Notes: a model not told the origin generated them from the sequence alone. Counted from the stretch's first letter, positions 1 through 9,066 are shown. The stretch is 20,561 bases of DNA from CAYSIX01 sp964431205 (GCA_964431205.1 CAYSIX010000051.1:1-20561); one strand, 5' to 3'. Translations and numbers: made by a program.

Positions 1-1
1 G

Positions 2-616
2 ACCCGCGCCGAGGTCAGCGACGTCGCCAACGCCATCCTCGACGGCGCCGACGCCGTCATGCTCAGCGGGGAGACCGCCATCGGTCGTTATCCGGTGCAG
101 ACCGTGCTCGCGATGGCGCAGACGGCGAGGATGACCGAGCGCTACCTGGCCGAGACGTCCGACGAGGCGAGGCACCTGGCGACGCAGCTGGGCGGGGACC
201 GCTACCGCACGGCGGCGCTGGCGCACGGGGTCAGCGTGATCGTCCGCGACCTGCGGGCCCGCTTCGTGGTGCTCTGGTCGGAGCGAGGCGGCGGGGCACG
301 CTACCTCTCGCGGCATCGCCTGCACGTGCCGGTGATCGCGGTCAGCTCCAGCGATATCGCGCTGCGGCGGATGTGCCTGATGTACGGCGTCACGCCGCTG
401 GGACGCGAGCGGCCGGTTTCGAGCGACGCCTTCGTCGAAGACATGGACCGGCACCTGCGCGAGCAGCGTCTGGCACGGCAGGGCGACCCGATCCTGATCC
501 TGACCGGCGAGCCGCTGGGCACCGCGGGGGTGACCAACCAGATCCGCCTGCATTACGTCGGCGACGTCTGCCGGCTGCCGGAGGCGGACGCGCGGCATGG
601 CCGCCCGCTGCCGTGA
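2..616 (+). CDS. pyk: Pyruvate kinase, C-terminal part (5' end outside window)
   Basis: Last step of glycolysis: phosphoenolpyruvate plus ADP to pyruvate plus ATP, in the cytoplasm. The visible 204 residues open with TRAEVSDVANAILDGADAVM and continue LSGETAIGRYP, the strongly conserved end of the pyruvate kinase barrel. After that comes the C-terminal alpha/beta domain, ending with GDPILILTGEPLGTAGVTNQ, which matches the family's usual glycine-rich closing strand before the TN pair. The frame is open from base 2, so the start and the first part of the barrel lie upstream. Stop is TGA at 614-616. A 125-base spacer separates it from the efflux genes, so it is probably the last gene of its own transcript. 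Family assignment is firm; which isozyme type cannot be told from this fragment. Confidence 0.95.
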   Translation, partial: TRAEVSDVANAILDGADAVMLSGETAIGRYPVQTVLAMAQTARMTERYLAETSDEARHLATQLGGDRYRTAALAHGVSVIVRDLRARFVVLWSERGGGARYLSRHRLHVPVIAVSSSDIALRRMCLMYGVTPLGRERPVSSDAFVEDMDRHLREQRLARQGDPILILTGEPLGTAGVTNQIRLHYVGDVCRLPEADARHGRPLP

Positions 617-634
617 GCTGCCCCTCACCGACCA

Positions 635-652
635 CGGGCGCGCCGACGCCCG
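635..652 (+). terminator. Weak hairpin after pyruvate kinase
   Basis: CGGGCG at 635-640 pairs with CGCCCG at 647-652 across a 6-base loop, 19 bases after the pyk stop. There is no T-run behind it, so it is at best a 3'-end stabilising hairpin or weak terminator. Confidence 0.25.
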
Positions 653-715
653 AGGGCACGCCGCACAGCGACGGCCCTCGCCAGCCCCTGAAAGAGCGGG
701 GCCCGATCGTACGAC

Positions 716-721
716 TAGAAT
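716..721 (+). promoter_or_regulatory. Possible -10 element before the RND operon
   Basis: TAGAAT fits a sigma-70 -10 box and would place a transcript start about 14 bases before the adaptor gene. No good -35 is seen at the right distance, so this is weak. The spacer 617-741 must hold a promoter if the pump genes are not transcribed from pyk. Confidence 0.2.
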
Positions 722-730
722 GATCGGCTC

Positions 731-734
731 GGAG
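731..734 (+). promoter_or_regulatory. Ribosome binding site deciding the adaptor start
   Basis: GGAG lies 7 bases before GTG 742. The in-frame ATG at 772 has a purine stretch only one base away, too close to work, so GTG 742 is the preferred start. Confidence 0.5.
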
Positions 735-741
735 AATCGCC

Positions 742-2130
742 GTGGTGTCGTCCGCTCGATCCACTAGAGGCATGGCAAGATCGCGTCGCCAAAGCGTGTC
801 GGTGCTCACCCGGGCGGGTGTGTCGATCGGTGTGCTGGCGTTGGGTGTGGCGATCTTCGCCTACCTGGTGACGACCAAGCGACAGGTGCCGCGGGGCAAC
901 GGCGGGCCGCGGGCGACCTCCGTCGCCGTCTTCCCCGCCCAGCGCGTGCCGGTGCAGCGCCAGTGGCAGGGATTCGGCACGGCCGAGGCGATGGACGTCG
1001 CCGATGTGCCGGCCCGGGTCACCGCGACGGTCGAGCACCTGCCCGAGGACGTGCTGGTGGGTCAGCCCGTGTCGCGGGGGCAGTTGCTCGTCCAGCTCGA
1101 CGACGAGGACTTCGAGCACGAGGTCGCGATCGCCGAGCAGGCTCTGATTGAGCTGCGGGCGCAACTGGCGCGGCTGGAGGTTGAGCGGCAGCGCCTGACC
1201 GAGCGGCTGGCGTACGAGCGGGAGGACCTGGCGATCGCCGAAGACGAGCTGGCGCGCAAGCGGCAGCTCTTTGCCCAGCAGGCGGCCAACGAGGCCGACG
1301 TCGACGCCACGCGGAGCAAGGTCATCGCCGCCCGTCGGGCGCTGAGCCTGACGGCTGAGGCGCTGGACCAGCTCGATCCGCGAGCACAGCAGCTCGAGGC
1401 GCGGGTGCGTTCGCAGGAATCGTCGCTGGCGATGGCCCGGTTGAACCTGTCGCGGACGCAGATCCGCAGCCCGATGGAAGGGGTGCTGGCGGCGGTGGAC
1501 GTGGAGGTCGGCGAGAGCGTCGCGCCGGGCCAGCGCGTCGCCCGGGTCGTGAGCCTGGAGCGGATCGAGGTGCCGATGAAGTTGCCGGCGGCGGCGCGCC
1601 GACACATCGAGCTGAGGGACACGGTGCGGCTTCGACCGACGAACGATCGCGCAGACGACTGGGAAGGGCGTGTGGTGCGCATCGCGCCGGTGGACGACGA
1701 GCGAACGCGGACGGTGGCCTTGTACGTGCAGGTGCGACAGGAAGGCGCCAACGATCGCGCGGCGTCGGCGCGACGCGCGGGGCTGCTGGTCCCGGGGATG
1801 TTTGTGGGGGGCGTCGTGACGACGGGCGAGCGTCGGCCGCGGTGGGTGGTGCCGCGGCGGTCGGTGCGGGGCGGTCGGCTGATGGTGGTCGAGGGCGGCC
1901 GGGCGACGAGCCGGGCGGTGGACGTCGAGTTCGTGTTTGAGGGGGCGCGGCCGGAGACGGGCATGCCCGACGACCAGTGGGCGGTGCTGGGCGACGACGC
2001 GCCGCTGACCGAGGGCGAGCCGATCGTGGTGAACATCTCGGCGTCGCTGCGGGAGGGCCAGCCGGTCACGCCGACGCCGCTGAGCGACGTGGCTTCGCCG
2101 GCGGAAACCGAACAGGAGCCCCGGCCGTGA
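742..2130 (+). CDS. RND efflux periplasmic adaptor (HlyD/membrane fusion protein)
   Basis: Adaptor subunit that links an inner-membrane RND pump to an outer-membrane channel. The 462 residues show a basic N-terminus, one membrane-spanning segment at about 25-45 and a first lipoyl half ending near QLLVQLDDEDFEHEV (about 124). A long coiled-coil hairpin rich in E, R, L, A and Q follows (about 125-235), then the second lipoyl half, IRSPMEGVLAAVDVEVGESV from about 240, then the beta-barrel and membrane-proximal domains. Start GTG 742 has a GGAG site 7 bases upstream. The stop TGA overlaps the start of the pump gene (GTGA, 2127-2130), so the two are translationally coupled. The N-terminus looks like an uncleaved anchor, not a lipoprotein signal, because no lipobox Cys is present. 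Substrate unknown. No TolC-like channel gene is in the window. Confidence 0.9.
   Translation: MVSSARSTRGMARSRRQSVSVLTRAGVSIGVLALGVAIFAYLVTTKRQVPRGNGGPRATSVAVFPAQRVPVQRQWQGFGTAEAMDVADVPARVTATVEHLPEDVLVGQPVSRGQLLVQLDDEDFEHEVAIAEQALIELRAQLARLEVERQRLTERLAYEREDLAIAEDELARKRQLFAQQAANEADVDATRSKVIAARRALSLTAEALDQLDPRAQQLEARVRSQESSLAMARLNLSRTQIRSPMEGVLAAVDVEVGESVAPGQRVARVVSLERIEVPMKLPAAARRHIELRDTVRLRPTNDRADDWEGRVVRIAPVDDERTRTVALYVQVRQEGANDRAASARRAGLLVPGMFVGGVVTTGERRPRWVVPRRSVRGGRLMVVEGGRATSRAVDVEFVFEGARPETGMPDDQWAVLGDDAPLTEGEPIVVNISASLREGQPVTPTPLSDVASPAETEQEPRP
2114..2118 (+). promoter_or_regulatory. Ribosome binding site deciding the pump start
   Basis: AGGAG lies 8 bases before GTG 2127, inside the end of the adaptor gene. 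It supports GTG 2127 over in-frame upstream starts such as 1977, which would add about 50 residues ahead of the conserved RND N-terminus. Confidence 0.65.
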
Positions 2131-5100
2131 AGCTGGCGCGGTTTTCGGTGCGCAACCCGGTGCCGGTGAACCTGCTGATGATGGCGATCATCCTGGCGGG
2201 GCTGGCGGCGGGCCAGACGCTGCAGCGCGAGTTCTTCCCGCGCAGCGACCCCGACCGCGCCAACGTGACGCTGCCGTACCCCGGCGCGACGCCGCAGGAG
2301 GTCGAGGAGGGGCTGGCGATCAAGGTCGAGGACAAGCTGTCGGACCTCGACGAGCTCGACGAGATGGTCACGACGCTGTCGGAGGGCGGCGGGGGCATCA
2401 CGGTCGTGTTCCGCGAGCGGGTCGACCCGGACAAGGCGACGGACGAGGTCGAGCGATCGATCGATTCGCTGACCGATCTGCCGGAGGAGGCGGAGCGGAT
2501 CACGGTATCGCTGCAGGAGATCCGCCTGCCGGTGATCCGGGTGACGGTGTACGGGGACGTGGACGAGGCGGTGCTCAAGCGTGCGATCCGCGGGATCCGT
2601 GACGATCTGCTGTCGCTGTCGGGGATGGGCGAGGTGCTGGTCTCGGGGGTGCGGGACTACGAGGTGCGGGTGGACGTGGACGCGGAGGCGACGCTGAAGC
2701 TGGGGCTGAGCCTGCCGGCGATCGCGGATCAGATCCGGGCGGAGATGCGGGAAGTGCCCGGCGGGACGGTGCGGACGCGGGCGGGGAACGTGAAGGTCCG
2801 GACGATGGGGGTGGCCGAGCGGGCGCAGGCGATCCGGGAGATCGTGGTTCGCGCCGAGCCGGACGGGCGCGTGGTCCGGCTGGACGACATCGCGGAGGTG
2901 CGCGAGGGGTTTGTGGATTCGCAGTTGACCACGCGGTTCAACGGCGAGCCGGCGGCGACGCTGACGGTGTTCAAGGTCGGTGACCAGGACATCGTGAAGA
3001 TCGCGGAGATGACGCGGGCGTACGTGGCGGGGCGCAACGGCGAGCCGCTGGAGCTTCGGGGGCTGGCGAAGCTGACCGACGGGCATCGCCAGCGTGCGTG
3101 GGAGTTGGGGGTGAACTCGAGCCAGCCGCTGCCGGTGGGCGCGAAGATCGCGACGAACTCGGACCTGGCGCGGTTCGTCGAGGGCCGGCTCGACCTGCTG
3201 GTGCGCAACGCGACGTACGGGGCGATGCTGGTGTTCGCCACGCTGCTGCTGGTGCTGAACTGGCGCGTGGCGTTCTGGGTGGGCGTGGGGTTGACCACGG
3301 CGATCATGGGCACGCTGGTGCTGATGGCGTGGCTGGAGGTGACGCTGAACCTGCTGACGATGTTCGGGCTGATCGTGGTGCTGGGGCTGCTGGTGGACGA
3401 CGCGATCGTGGTGTCGGAGAACATCCAGACGTGCCACGACCGGGGGGAGCCGGCGCTGGAGGCGGCGGTGACGGGCACGCGGCAGGTGTTCTGGCCGGTG
3501 GTGGCGACGGTGCTGACCAGCGTGGTTGCGTTTCTGCCGTTGACGTGGATCGAGGGCCGGATCGGCGACCTGCTCGGGGCGCTGCCGCTGGTGGTGGCGT
3601 GCGCGTTGCTGATGAGCCTGATCGAGACGATCCTGATTTTGCCGAGCCACATGGGTCACAGCCTCAAGCACCGGGACCGTTCGACGCCGGGCCGCGCCGC
3701 GCGATTTGTGCGTCGCTTCGAGGAGGCGCGCGACGGCCTGCTGCTGCGGCGGGTCGTGCCGTGGTACGGCCGGTGCGTCGAGTTTCTCCTGCGATTCCGG
3801 TACTCGACGGTCGCGGTGGCGATGGCCGTGCTGATCGCTTCGGCGGGGATGGTTGTCGGCGGGCGCGTCCCGTTCGTGTTTCTGCCCGAGTCGGACTCCG
3901 AGACGATCATCGTGAACGTGCGCATGCCGATCGGCACGCCGATCGAGCGGACCGAGGCGGTCGTGTCGCGCATCGAGGCCGCCGCCCAGGCCCAGCCCGA
4001 GGTGCTCAGCATCGCGTCGGTCGTCGGCGAGCGCGCCAACCTCGAGACGCTGGCCACCGAGGCGTCGGCCCCGCACGTCGCCCAGATGTACGTCGAGCTC
4101 AATCCCGTCGAGCAACGCGACCGTCAGTCCTCCGAGGTCACCGACTCGATCCGCACGGCCCTGCGCGGTCAGATCGACGAGGTCGAGCGGATCACCTACG
4201 AGGAGATCACCGGCGGGCCCAGCGGGCCGGACATCTCCATCCGCGTCCGCGGCCGGGACATGCAGCGCATCGAGCAGGCGGTCACGCGGATCAAGGATCA
4301 GCTCGGCGAGTTCGAGGGGCTGTTCGACATCGCCGACGACAACGACCTGGGCCAGCTCGAGCTTCAGATCCGCCTGCGGCCGGGCGCCCGGGCGATCGGG
4401 TTCACGACCGAGCAGGTGGCGCGGCAGGTGCGCGGGTTTCTGTTCGGGATCGATGCACACGTCTTCGCCGAGCGTCAGGAGGACATCGACGTGCGTGTGC
4501 GCGTGGACGAGGCGACGCGGCAGAGCCTGTACGCGATCGAGAACGCCTGGCTGGTCAGTCCGGCCGGGGCGATCGTCCCGCTGGCCGAGGTCGCCGACAT
4601 CACCGAGACCACGACGTACGCCACGATCCGGCGGGTGGACCGCCAGCGTGCCGTGACGGTCACCGCGGAGACGGCGACGTGGCTGAGCCCCGAGGCGGTG
4701 ACGGCCGAGCTGGACCTCGACGAGGTCCGCCGCGCGTTCCCCACGCTGACCATCGAGTACGCCGGCCGGCAGGAGCAGAACGCCGAGGCCTTCGCCTCGC
4801 TGCCGTACGGGTTTCTCGCGGCGATCCTGATGATCTACGTGATCCTGGCGTGGCTGTTCGGCAGCTACGTTCAGCCGCTGATCGTGCTGCTGGCCGTGCC
4901 GTTCGCGACCGTGGGCGTGATCTGGGGCCACTGGGTGCTGGGGTTCGACCTGACGTTTCTGAGCCTGATCGGGTTCGTGGCGTTGTCGGGCATCGTGGTC
5001 AACGACTCGCTGATCCTGGTCAAGTTTTTCAACGAGCGGATAGCCGAGGGCGGCAGCGTCGCCGACAACCTCGCCGAGGCCGGCCGGGCACGGTTTCGCG

Positions 5101-5345
5101 CCATCCTGCTGACCACCGTCACCACCGTCCTCGGGCTGACCCCGCTGATCCTCGAGCAGTCGTTCCAGGCCCGATTCCTGATCCCGATGGCGATCGCGAT
5201 CGCCGGCGGGCTCCTCTCCGCGACCGTGCTTATCCTCTGCATTCTGCCGTGCATGATCCTGATCTTCGAGGACCTCAAGGCCGCGGCCCACTACCTCTGG
5301 CACGGCGAGCCGCGCCCCGAGTCGACGCTCGAACCGGTCCCCTGA
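2127..5345 (+). CDS. RND family inner-membrane efflux pump (AcrB/MdtB-like permease)
   Basis: Proton-driven exporter of the resistance-nodulation-division superfamily, 1072 residues against about 1030-1050 for typical hydrophobe exporters. The first residues, KLARFSVRNPVPVNLLMM, are the usual cytoplasmic start plus first membrane helix. A periplasmic porter domain follows (FFPRSDPDRANVTLPYPGAT), then a membrane block, a second porter half and a last membrane block. Helix 4 carries the proton-relay aspartates D424 and D425 in GLLVDDAIVVSEN. In the helix-10 region the sequence is GIVVNDSLILVKF (G955 onwards), with no lysine at the place of the AcrB relay lysine; N959/D960 sit there instead. GTG start overlaps the adaptor stop. 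Third-codon-position use looks G-rich up to about base 3650 and more C-rich in later parts. Substrate cannot be predicted. Confidence 0.93.
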   Translation: MKLARFSVRNPVPVNLLMMAIILAGLAAGQTLQREFFPRSDPDRANVTLPYPGATPQEVEEGLAIKVEDKLSDLDELDEMVTTLSEGGGGITVVFRERVDPDKATDEVERSIDSLTDLPEEAERITVSLQEIRLPVIRVTVYGDVDEAVLKRAIRGIRDDLLSLSGMGEVLVSGVRDYEVRVDVDAEATLKLGLSLPAIADQIRAEMREVPGGTVRTRAGNVKVRTMGVAERAQAIREIVVRAEPDGRVVRLDDIAEVREGFVDSQLTTRFNGEPAATLTVFKVGDQDIVKIAEMTRAYVAGRNGEPLELRGLAKLTDGHRQRAWELGVNSSQPLPVGAKIATNSDLARFVEGRLDLLVRNATYGAMLVFATLLLVLNWRVAFWVGVGLTTAIMGTLVLMAWLEVTLNLLTMFGLIVVLGLLVDDAIVVSENIQTCHDRGEPALEAAVTGTRQVFWPVVATVLTSVVAFLPLTWIEGRIGDLLGALPLVVACALLMSLIETILILPSHMGHSLKHRDRSTPGRAARFVRRFEEARDGLLLRRVVPWYGRCVEFLLRFRYSTVAVAMAVLIASAGMVVGGRVPFVFLPESDSETIIVNVRMPIGTPIERTEAVVSRIEAAAQAQPEVLSIASVVGERANLETLATEASAPHVAQMYVELNPVEQRDRQSSEVTDSIRTALRGQIDEVERITYEEITGGPSGPDISIRVRGRDMQRIEQAVTRIKDQLGEFEGLFDIADDNDLGQLELQIRLRPGARAIGFTTEQVARQVRGFLFGIDAHVFAERQEDIDVRVRVDEATRQSLYAIENAWLVSPAGAIVPLAEVADITETTTYATIRRVDRQRAVTVTAETATWLSPEAVTAELDLDEVRRAFPTLTIEYAGRQEQNAEAFASLPYGFLAAILMIYVILAWLFGSYVQPLIVLLAVPFATVGVIWGHWVLGFDLTFLSLIGFVALSGIVVNDSLILVKFFNERIAEGGSVADNLAEAGRARFRAILLTTVTTVLGLTPLILEQSFQARFLIPMAIAIAGGLLSATVLILCILPCMILIFEDLKAAAHYLWHGEPRPESTLEPVP

Positions 5346-5410
5346 GCGATCACGCACGGCCCCATCGCGACGCCGTTCGGCCCGCCGTCGCCGCCCGATA
5401 TACTCGACCC

Positions 5411-6898
5411 ATGCCCCCACCCAACATCCTCTGGGTCTGCACCGATCAGCAGCGATTCGACACCCTCGGCTGTTACGGCAACGGCCTCGTCCACACGCCC
5501 CACCTCGACCGCCTCGCCCGCATGGGCGTGCGCTTCGAACACGCTTTCGCTCAATCCCCGCTCTGTCAGCCCAGCCGCGGCAGCTTCCTCACCGGACGCT
5601 ACCCCGTCACCACCCGCCTGCGCCAGAACGGCCAGGACATGCCCGACGCCGAAGCGCCCCACCTCGTCACCCGCATCCTCGCCGAGCACGGCTACGTCTG
5701 CGGCCTGGCCGGGAAGATGCACCTGCGCGCCTGCAACCACGCGTTCCTGCTCGGCGACCAGTGGTGGCGCGTCCCCCGCGAGCTGCAGTTCATCGGGACC
5801 GAACGCCGCCTCGACGACGGCTACGCGGAGTTCCACTGGGATCATGCCCCCGGCAGCACCAACCCCTCCAGCGCCTACAGCCAGTGGCTCGCCGAGCGCG
5901 GCGTCTCGCTGCCCCAGTCCTTCCGCGACGACTGCCCCTACGTCAAGAGCGGCATCGCCAGCGAGCACCATCAGGCGACCTGGTGCGCCGACCGCGCCAT
6001 CCGCTTCATCGAGGCCTACGCCGGCCGCCCGCACCCCTGGCTCTTCTCCGTCAACATCTTCGACCCCCATCCGGTGTTCGACCCACCGCCCGAGTTCCTC
6101 GACCGTTACCTCGACCGCCTCGACGACGTCCCCCTGCCCATCGGCGCACCCGATGAACGAGACCGCCGGCCCGCCTACCACGCCCGCTTTCACGGCGCGG
6201 CGCCGGGCAACAAGGCCGCCGGCCGTGACTTCGCCGACATGTCCGACCGCGACCACCGCATGGTCCGCGCCGCCTACTTCGCCATGGTCGACCACATCGA
6301 CAAGCAGGTCGGCCGGCTGCTCGACGCCCTCGAACGCACCGGGCAACTGCACCACACGCTGATCATCTTCATGTCCGACCACGGCGAGCTGCTCGGCGAC
6401 CACGGCCGATACCCCAAGGGGCCGTTCCTCTACGACTGCGCCGTCCGCGTCCCGCTGCTGATCGCCTGGCCCGGCACGATCGAGTCTGACCGCCGCTGCC
6501 CCGCCCTCGTCGAGCTGACCGACCTGGCGCCCACGCTCCTCGACGCCGCCGGCCTCCCCCGACACCCCGCCATGCAGGGCCGCTCGCTCTGGCCCCTGCT
6601 CACGGGCGAACACCCCCTCGACCGCTTCCGCGACGACGTCTACTGTGAATACCTCAACGCGAACCCCACCAAGCCGCCGCTGTTTCTCACCATGGTCCGC
6701 ACCGACCGGCACAAGCTCATCGCCGTCCACGGCACCGCCGAGGGCGAGCTGTACGACCTGGCCGCCGACCCGAACGAGACCGTCAACCTCTGGGACGATC
6801 CCGGCCACCGCGACGTGAAGCTCGACATGCTCACGCGCCTGGCCACCCGCATGGCGCAGACCGCCGACCCGATGCCGCCCCGCATCGGCATCTTTTGA
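5411..6898 (+). CDS. Formylglycine-dependent sulfatase, no signal peptide
   Basis: Type I sulfatase of the alkaline phosphatase superfamily, 495 residues. It hydrolyses a sulfate ester using a formylglycine made from Cys52 in CQPSRGSFLTGRYP, a complete C-x-P-S-R signature with R56. Metal and active-site residues are visible: D12-Q13 in VCTDQQRFDTLGCYG, and D323-H324 in MSDHGELLGDHG, with K336 following. The N-terminus MPPPNILWVC runs straight into the catalytic core with no signal sequence, so the enzyme is probably cytoplasmic and acts on a small imported sulfated molecule, not a polymer. Choline-sulfatase-like and sulfated-sugar sulfatases are both possible. It follows the pump gene by 65 bases and faces the sugar isomerase operon. 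The same frame is open far upstream through the pump gene, but that part is not protein-like, so ATG 5411 is the start. Confidence 0.92.
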   Translation: MPPPNILWVCTDQQRFDTLGCYGNGLVHTPHLDRLARMGVRFEHAFAQSPLCQPSRGSFLTGRYPVTTRLRQNGQDMPDAEAPHLVTRILAEHGYVCGLAGKMHLRACNHAFLLGDQWWRVPRELQFIGTERRLDDGYAEFHWDHAPGSTNPSSAYSQWLAERGVSLPQSFRDDCPYVKSGIASEHHQATWCADRAIRFIEAYAGRPHPWLFSVNIFDPHPVFDPPPEFLDRYLDRLDDVPLPIGAPDERDRRPAYHARFHGAAPGNKAAGRDFADMSDRDHRMVRAAYFAMVDHIDKQVGRLLDALERTGQLHHTLIIFMSDHGELLGDHGRYPKGPFLYDCAVRVPLLIAWPGTIESDRRCPALVELTDLAPTLLDAAGLPRHPAMQGRSLWPLLTGEHPLDRFRDDVYCEYLNANPTKPPLFLTMVRTDRHKLIAVHGTAEGELYDLAADPNETVNLWDDPGHRDVKLDMLTRLATRMAQTADPMPPRIGIF

Positions 6899-6956
6899 CC
6901 TCGCCCCACGGGCGCTGCATCCGCGTCGATCGCTTCGTCCACACCGCAGGCCGAAC

Positions 6957-7760
6957 CTACGCGGCGTACGCCGACACCGCGTCCCGCAGCGCCGTGATCG
7001 ACGCCTCCGCGCCGCCCTCCAGCCCGGGCAGGTACTCGATCGAGAAGTGTCCCGCGTACCCGCGGCGCCGCAGCGCCGCCAGCAGCCCCTCGAAGTCCAC
7101 CGTCCCGCTGCCGAACGGCGCCTGCAGCTTCTGCGGTGCCGCGTCCCGCAGGTGTACGTGCGCCGCCCGGTCCAGCAGCGACTCGACCTGCTCCAGCGTC
7201 AGCCCCTGCATCGCGAAGTGGCTCGGGTCGTAGGCGATCCGTAGCTCGGGCAACGCCTCCAGCAGCCCCGAGACCTGCTCGATCGTCTGGAACGGCGTGT
7301 TGAAGTGCGGTTCCACCGTCAGCGTCACCCCCGCCCGCTCCGCGATCTCCAGCATCTCCCGGATCGTCGTCACCTCGTCGCGCAGCACGTCCGGCCACGG
7401 CCGATCGTCCGCCCGGTACCCCGGATAGAACGACGCGACCTCGACCCCCAGCTCACGCATCAGCCGCGTCAGCGCCTCGACCTGTTCCAGCCGTCGCGCG
7501 TTCGCCTCCGCGTCGTCTCGCCGGTGCAGGTGCCCGACGGCGAAGTTCATCGCGATCGGTGTCAGCCCCGCCGCCTCCAGCGCAGCCGACACACGCTCAC
7601 GCTCCGCCTCGAATTGCTCGGCTAAACGCGACGCGTCTACGTGCGGCCACGCCCCGATCGCCAGCACGTCCACTTCCTGAAAACCCATCCCCGCCACACG
7701 CCCCAACGCCGCCTCCAGCGGCTGCTTGAACGCGCTGGTCGAACACGCGATCGCCATCAT
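6957..7760 (-). CDS. Sugar phosphate isomerase/epimerase (xylose isomerase-like TIM barrel)
   Basis: AP endonuclease 2 / xylose isomerase-like barrel of 267 residues, the family that includes inosose isomerases, dehydratases and ketose epimerases. Likely metal ligands are E150 (TVEPHFNTP), D178 (YDPSHFAMQG), H201/H203 (HVHLRDA) and E242 (SIEYLPG). The GSGTVDFEGL segment is the usual one before the last strands. Two adjacent ATG codons are possible starts: 7760 has only 3 bases to a GGAGG site, while 7757 has 6, so the real protein may begin at the second Met. It is the last gene of a three-gene minus-strand operon, 10 bases after the oxidoreductase stop. It probably converts a keto-sugar or inosose made by the oxidoreductase. 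Substrate unknown. Confidence 0.88.
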   Translation of the reverse strand: MMAIACSTSAFKQPLEAALGRVAGMGFQEVDVLAIGAWPHVDASRLAEQFEAERERVSAALEAAGLTPIAMNFAVGHLHRRDDAEANARRLEQVEALTRLMRELGVEVASFYPGYRADDRPWPDVLRDEVTTIREMLEIAERAGVTLTVEPHFNTPFQTIEQVSGLLEALPELRIAYDPSHFAMQGLTLEQVESLLDRAAHVHLRDAAPQKLQAPFGSGTVDFEGLLAALRRRGYAGHFSIEYLPGLEGGAEASITALRDAVSAYAA

Positions 7761-7763
7761 CGG

Positions 7764-7769
7764 CCTCCC
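7764..7769 (-). promoter_or_regulatory. Ribosome binding site of the last operon gene
   Basis: Read on the minus strand, GGGAGG lies between the oxidoreductase stop and the double ATG. Spacing favours the second ATG (7757-7755) over the first (7760-7758). Confidence 0.6.
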
Positions 7770-7770
7770 T

Positions 7771-9066
7771 TCATAACTCGCCCGCCTCCACCATCAGCTC
7801 CAGCGGGAACCGCTCCTGCTCCAGCGGAAACCGCACACGCCGACGCAGCCGCGCCGACTCGTAAATCCCCATGTTCAGCTCGAACCCGATCAGCGCCACC
7901 TCCCCACGCATCGGGTGCGGCTCGCCGGTGTGGATCGCCTCGGCGAACCGCTCGTACGCCTCGTGCATCGCCTGCTTGCGCACGCCCGTCTCCACCGTCA
8001 CCCGCCGCCACGTCGGCCGCTGCCCCAGCGCCGCCGGCACCGGGATCGCCTCCCCACGCTCCGGCACGGCGCAGTCCGCCTCCACGCCATCCTGCAGAAA
8101 CAGGTTCGGCCCCCGGTGCGCGTCCCCGGTCCGCCACAGCCGCCCCGACGCCCCCACCGCCTCATAGTCCTGGTACATACGGCCGGGTTCAACCATGTCG
8201 CCGAAGCACAGCTCCAGCCGCACCCCGTTGCTCAGCGACGCCACCGCGATCGCCCCGCTCTCCACCGCGTGCCCGTACCGGTATCCCAGCGCCGCGCCCG
8301 CGTGCCGACCCTCGGCGCCCGTGCCCACGCTCACGGGGCCGTGATCCACTCGCTCTCGTTTCTCCCGCAGGCTCTCCGTGTCCCGGTGCACCTGCCCGAG
8401 CACCCACGACGGCGCCGCGTCGTCCGCGAGATACAAAAGGCTGTCCAGCGCGTGCGTCCCGTCGCTGAGCACGTCGCCCTGACACTGGCCCCGAAGCACC
8501 CTCACCCGCCCGATCGCGCCCGCATCGATCAGCCGCTTCGCCTCCACCATGTCCGCCCCCAGCCGACGCTGATGGTTGATCACCAGCACCACCCCACGCT
8601 CACGACACACCGCCACCATCCGCCGCGCGTCCGCCAGGTTCGTCGCCATCGGCTTTTCACAGTACACGCCCCGCACCCCCGCCTCCGCCGCCGCGATCGT
8701 CAACGCCGCGTGCGAGCTGGTCGGCGTGCACACGCTCACCGTCTGTGGCCGAACCCGCTCCAGCATCGCCGCGAAGTCCGTGAACGCCTCCACCCCGTAC
8801 GCCTCGCCCACCTCCCGCACCGCCGCCTCGTACGCGTCGCACACCCCCGCCAGCTCGAAACGCGACGACGACGCCAGCAGCCCCGCCTGGTTCCGGCCCA
8901 TCCCCCCGCATCCCACGACCACCGCACGCAGCGGGGGACGCGCCGCCGACACCGCCTCCGACTTCGGCTGCGCCTTCGCCTCCACCGCGGCCTCGGGCGC
9001 CGGCGGCGCGTTCACCGCCGCCTCAACCCCCGCTTCACCCGCACGCTGCGCCTTCTGCTCGCTCAT
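7771..9066 (-). CDS. Gfo/Idh/MocA family NAD(P)-dependent oxidoreductase
   Basis: Sugar or inositol dehydrogenase-type enzyme of 431 residues. The Rossmann domain begins at about residue 47, with the nucleotide loop VGCGGMGRNQ (G52, G54, G57). The family hallmark EKP is at 137-139 (YCEKPMATN), followed by INHQRR and the catalytic-region DGTHALDSLLYL. The C-terminal alpha/beta domain closes the protein. The first 45 residues are an Ala/Pro/Glu-rich extension with no hydrophobic core, so not a signal peptide. The start ATG (9066-9064) overlaps the upstream isomerase stop as ATGA, which fixes it and shows translational coupling. The frame is open further upstream but that part is a shadow of the isomerase. 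It probably oxidises a ring hydroxyl to a ketone for the neighbouring isomerases. Substrate unknown. Confidence 0.92.
   Translation of the reverse strand: MSEQKAQRAGEAGVEAAVNAPPAPEAAVEAKAQPKSEAVSAARPPLRAVVVGCGGMGRNQAGLLASSSRFELAGVCDAYEAAVREVGEAYGVEAFTDFAAMLERVRPQTVSVCTPTSSHAALTIAAAEAGVRGVYCEKPMATNLADARRMVAVCRERGVVLVINHQRRLGADMVEAKRLIDAGAIGRVRVLRGQCQGDVLSDGTHALDSLLYLADDAAPSWVLGQVHRDTESLREKRERVDHGPVSVGTGAEGRHAGAALGYRYGHAVESGAIAVASLSNGVRLELCFGDMVEPGRMYQDYEAVGASGRLWRTGDAHRGPNLFLQDGVEADCAVPERGEAIPVPAALGQRPTWRRVTVETGVRKQAMHEAYERFAEAIHTGEPHPMRGEVALIGFELNMGIYESARLRRRVRFPLEQERFPLELMVEAGEL

Noticed and set aside
3098..5410. Plus-strand frame continuing upstream from the sulfatase through the pump gene, as if a fusion
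   Set aside because: The upstream part is a low-complexity Arg/Gly/Ala-rich shadow of the pump gene in another frame; the sulfatase begins normally at 5411.
1062..5420. Very long open frame on the minus strand (about 1450 codons) opposite the RND genes
   Set aside because: Its translation is Arg/His/Gln/Asp-rich with no domain pattern, while the plus strand codes for clear adaptor and pump proteins. Lack of stops is a by-product of high-GC codon use.
6899..6956. Terminator between the convergent sulfatase and isomerase genes
   Set aside because: No hairpin with T-run or other clear structure is visible in these 58 bases.
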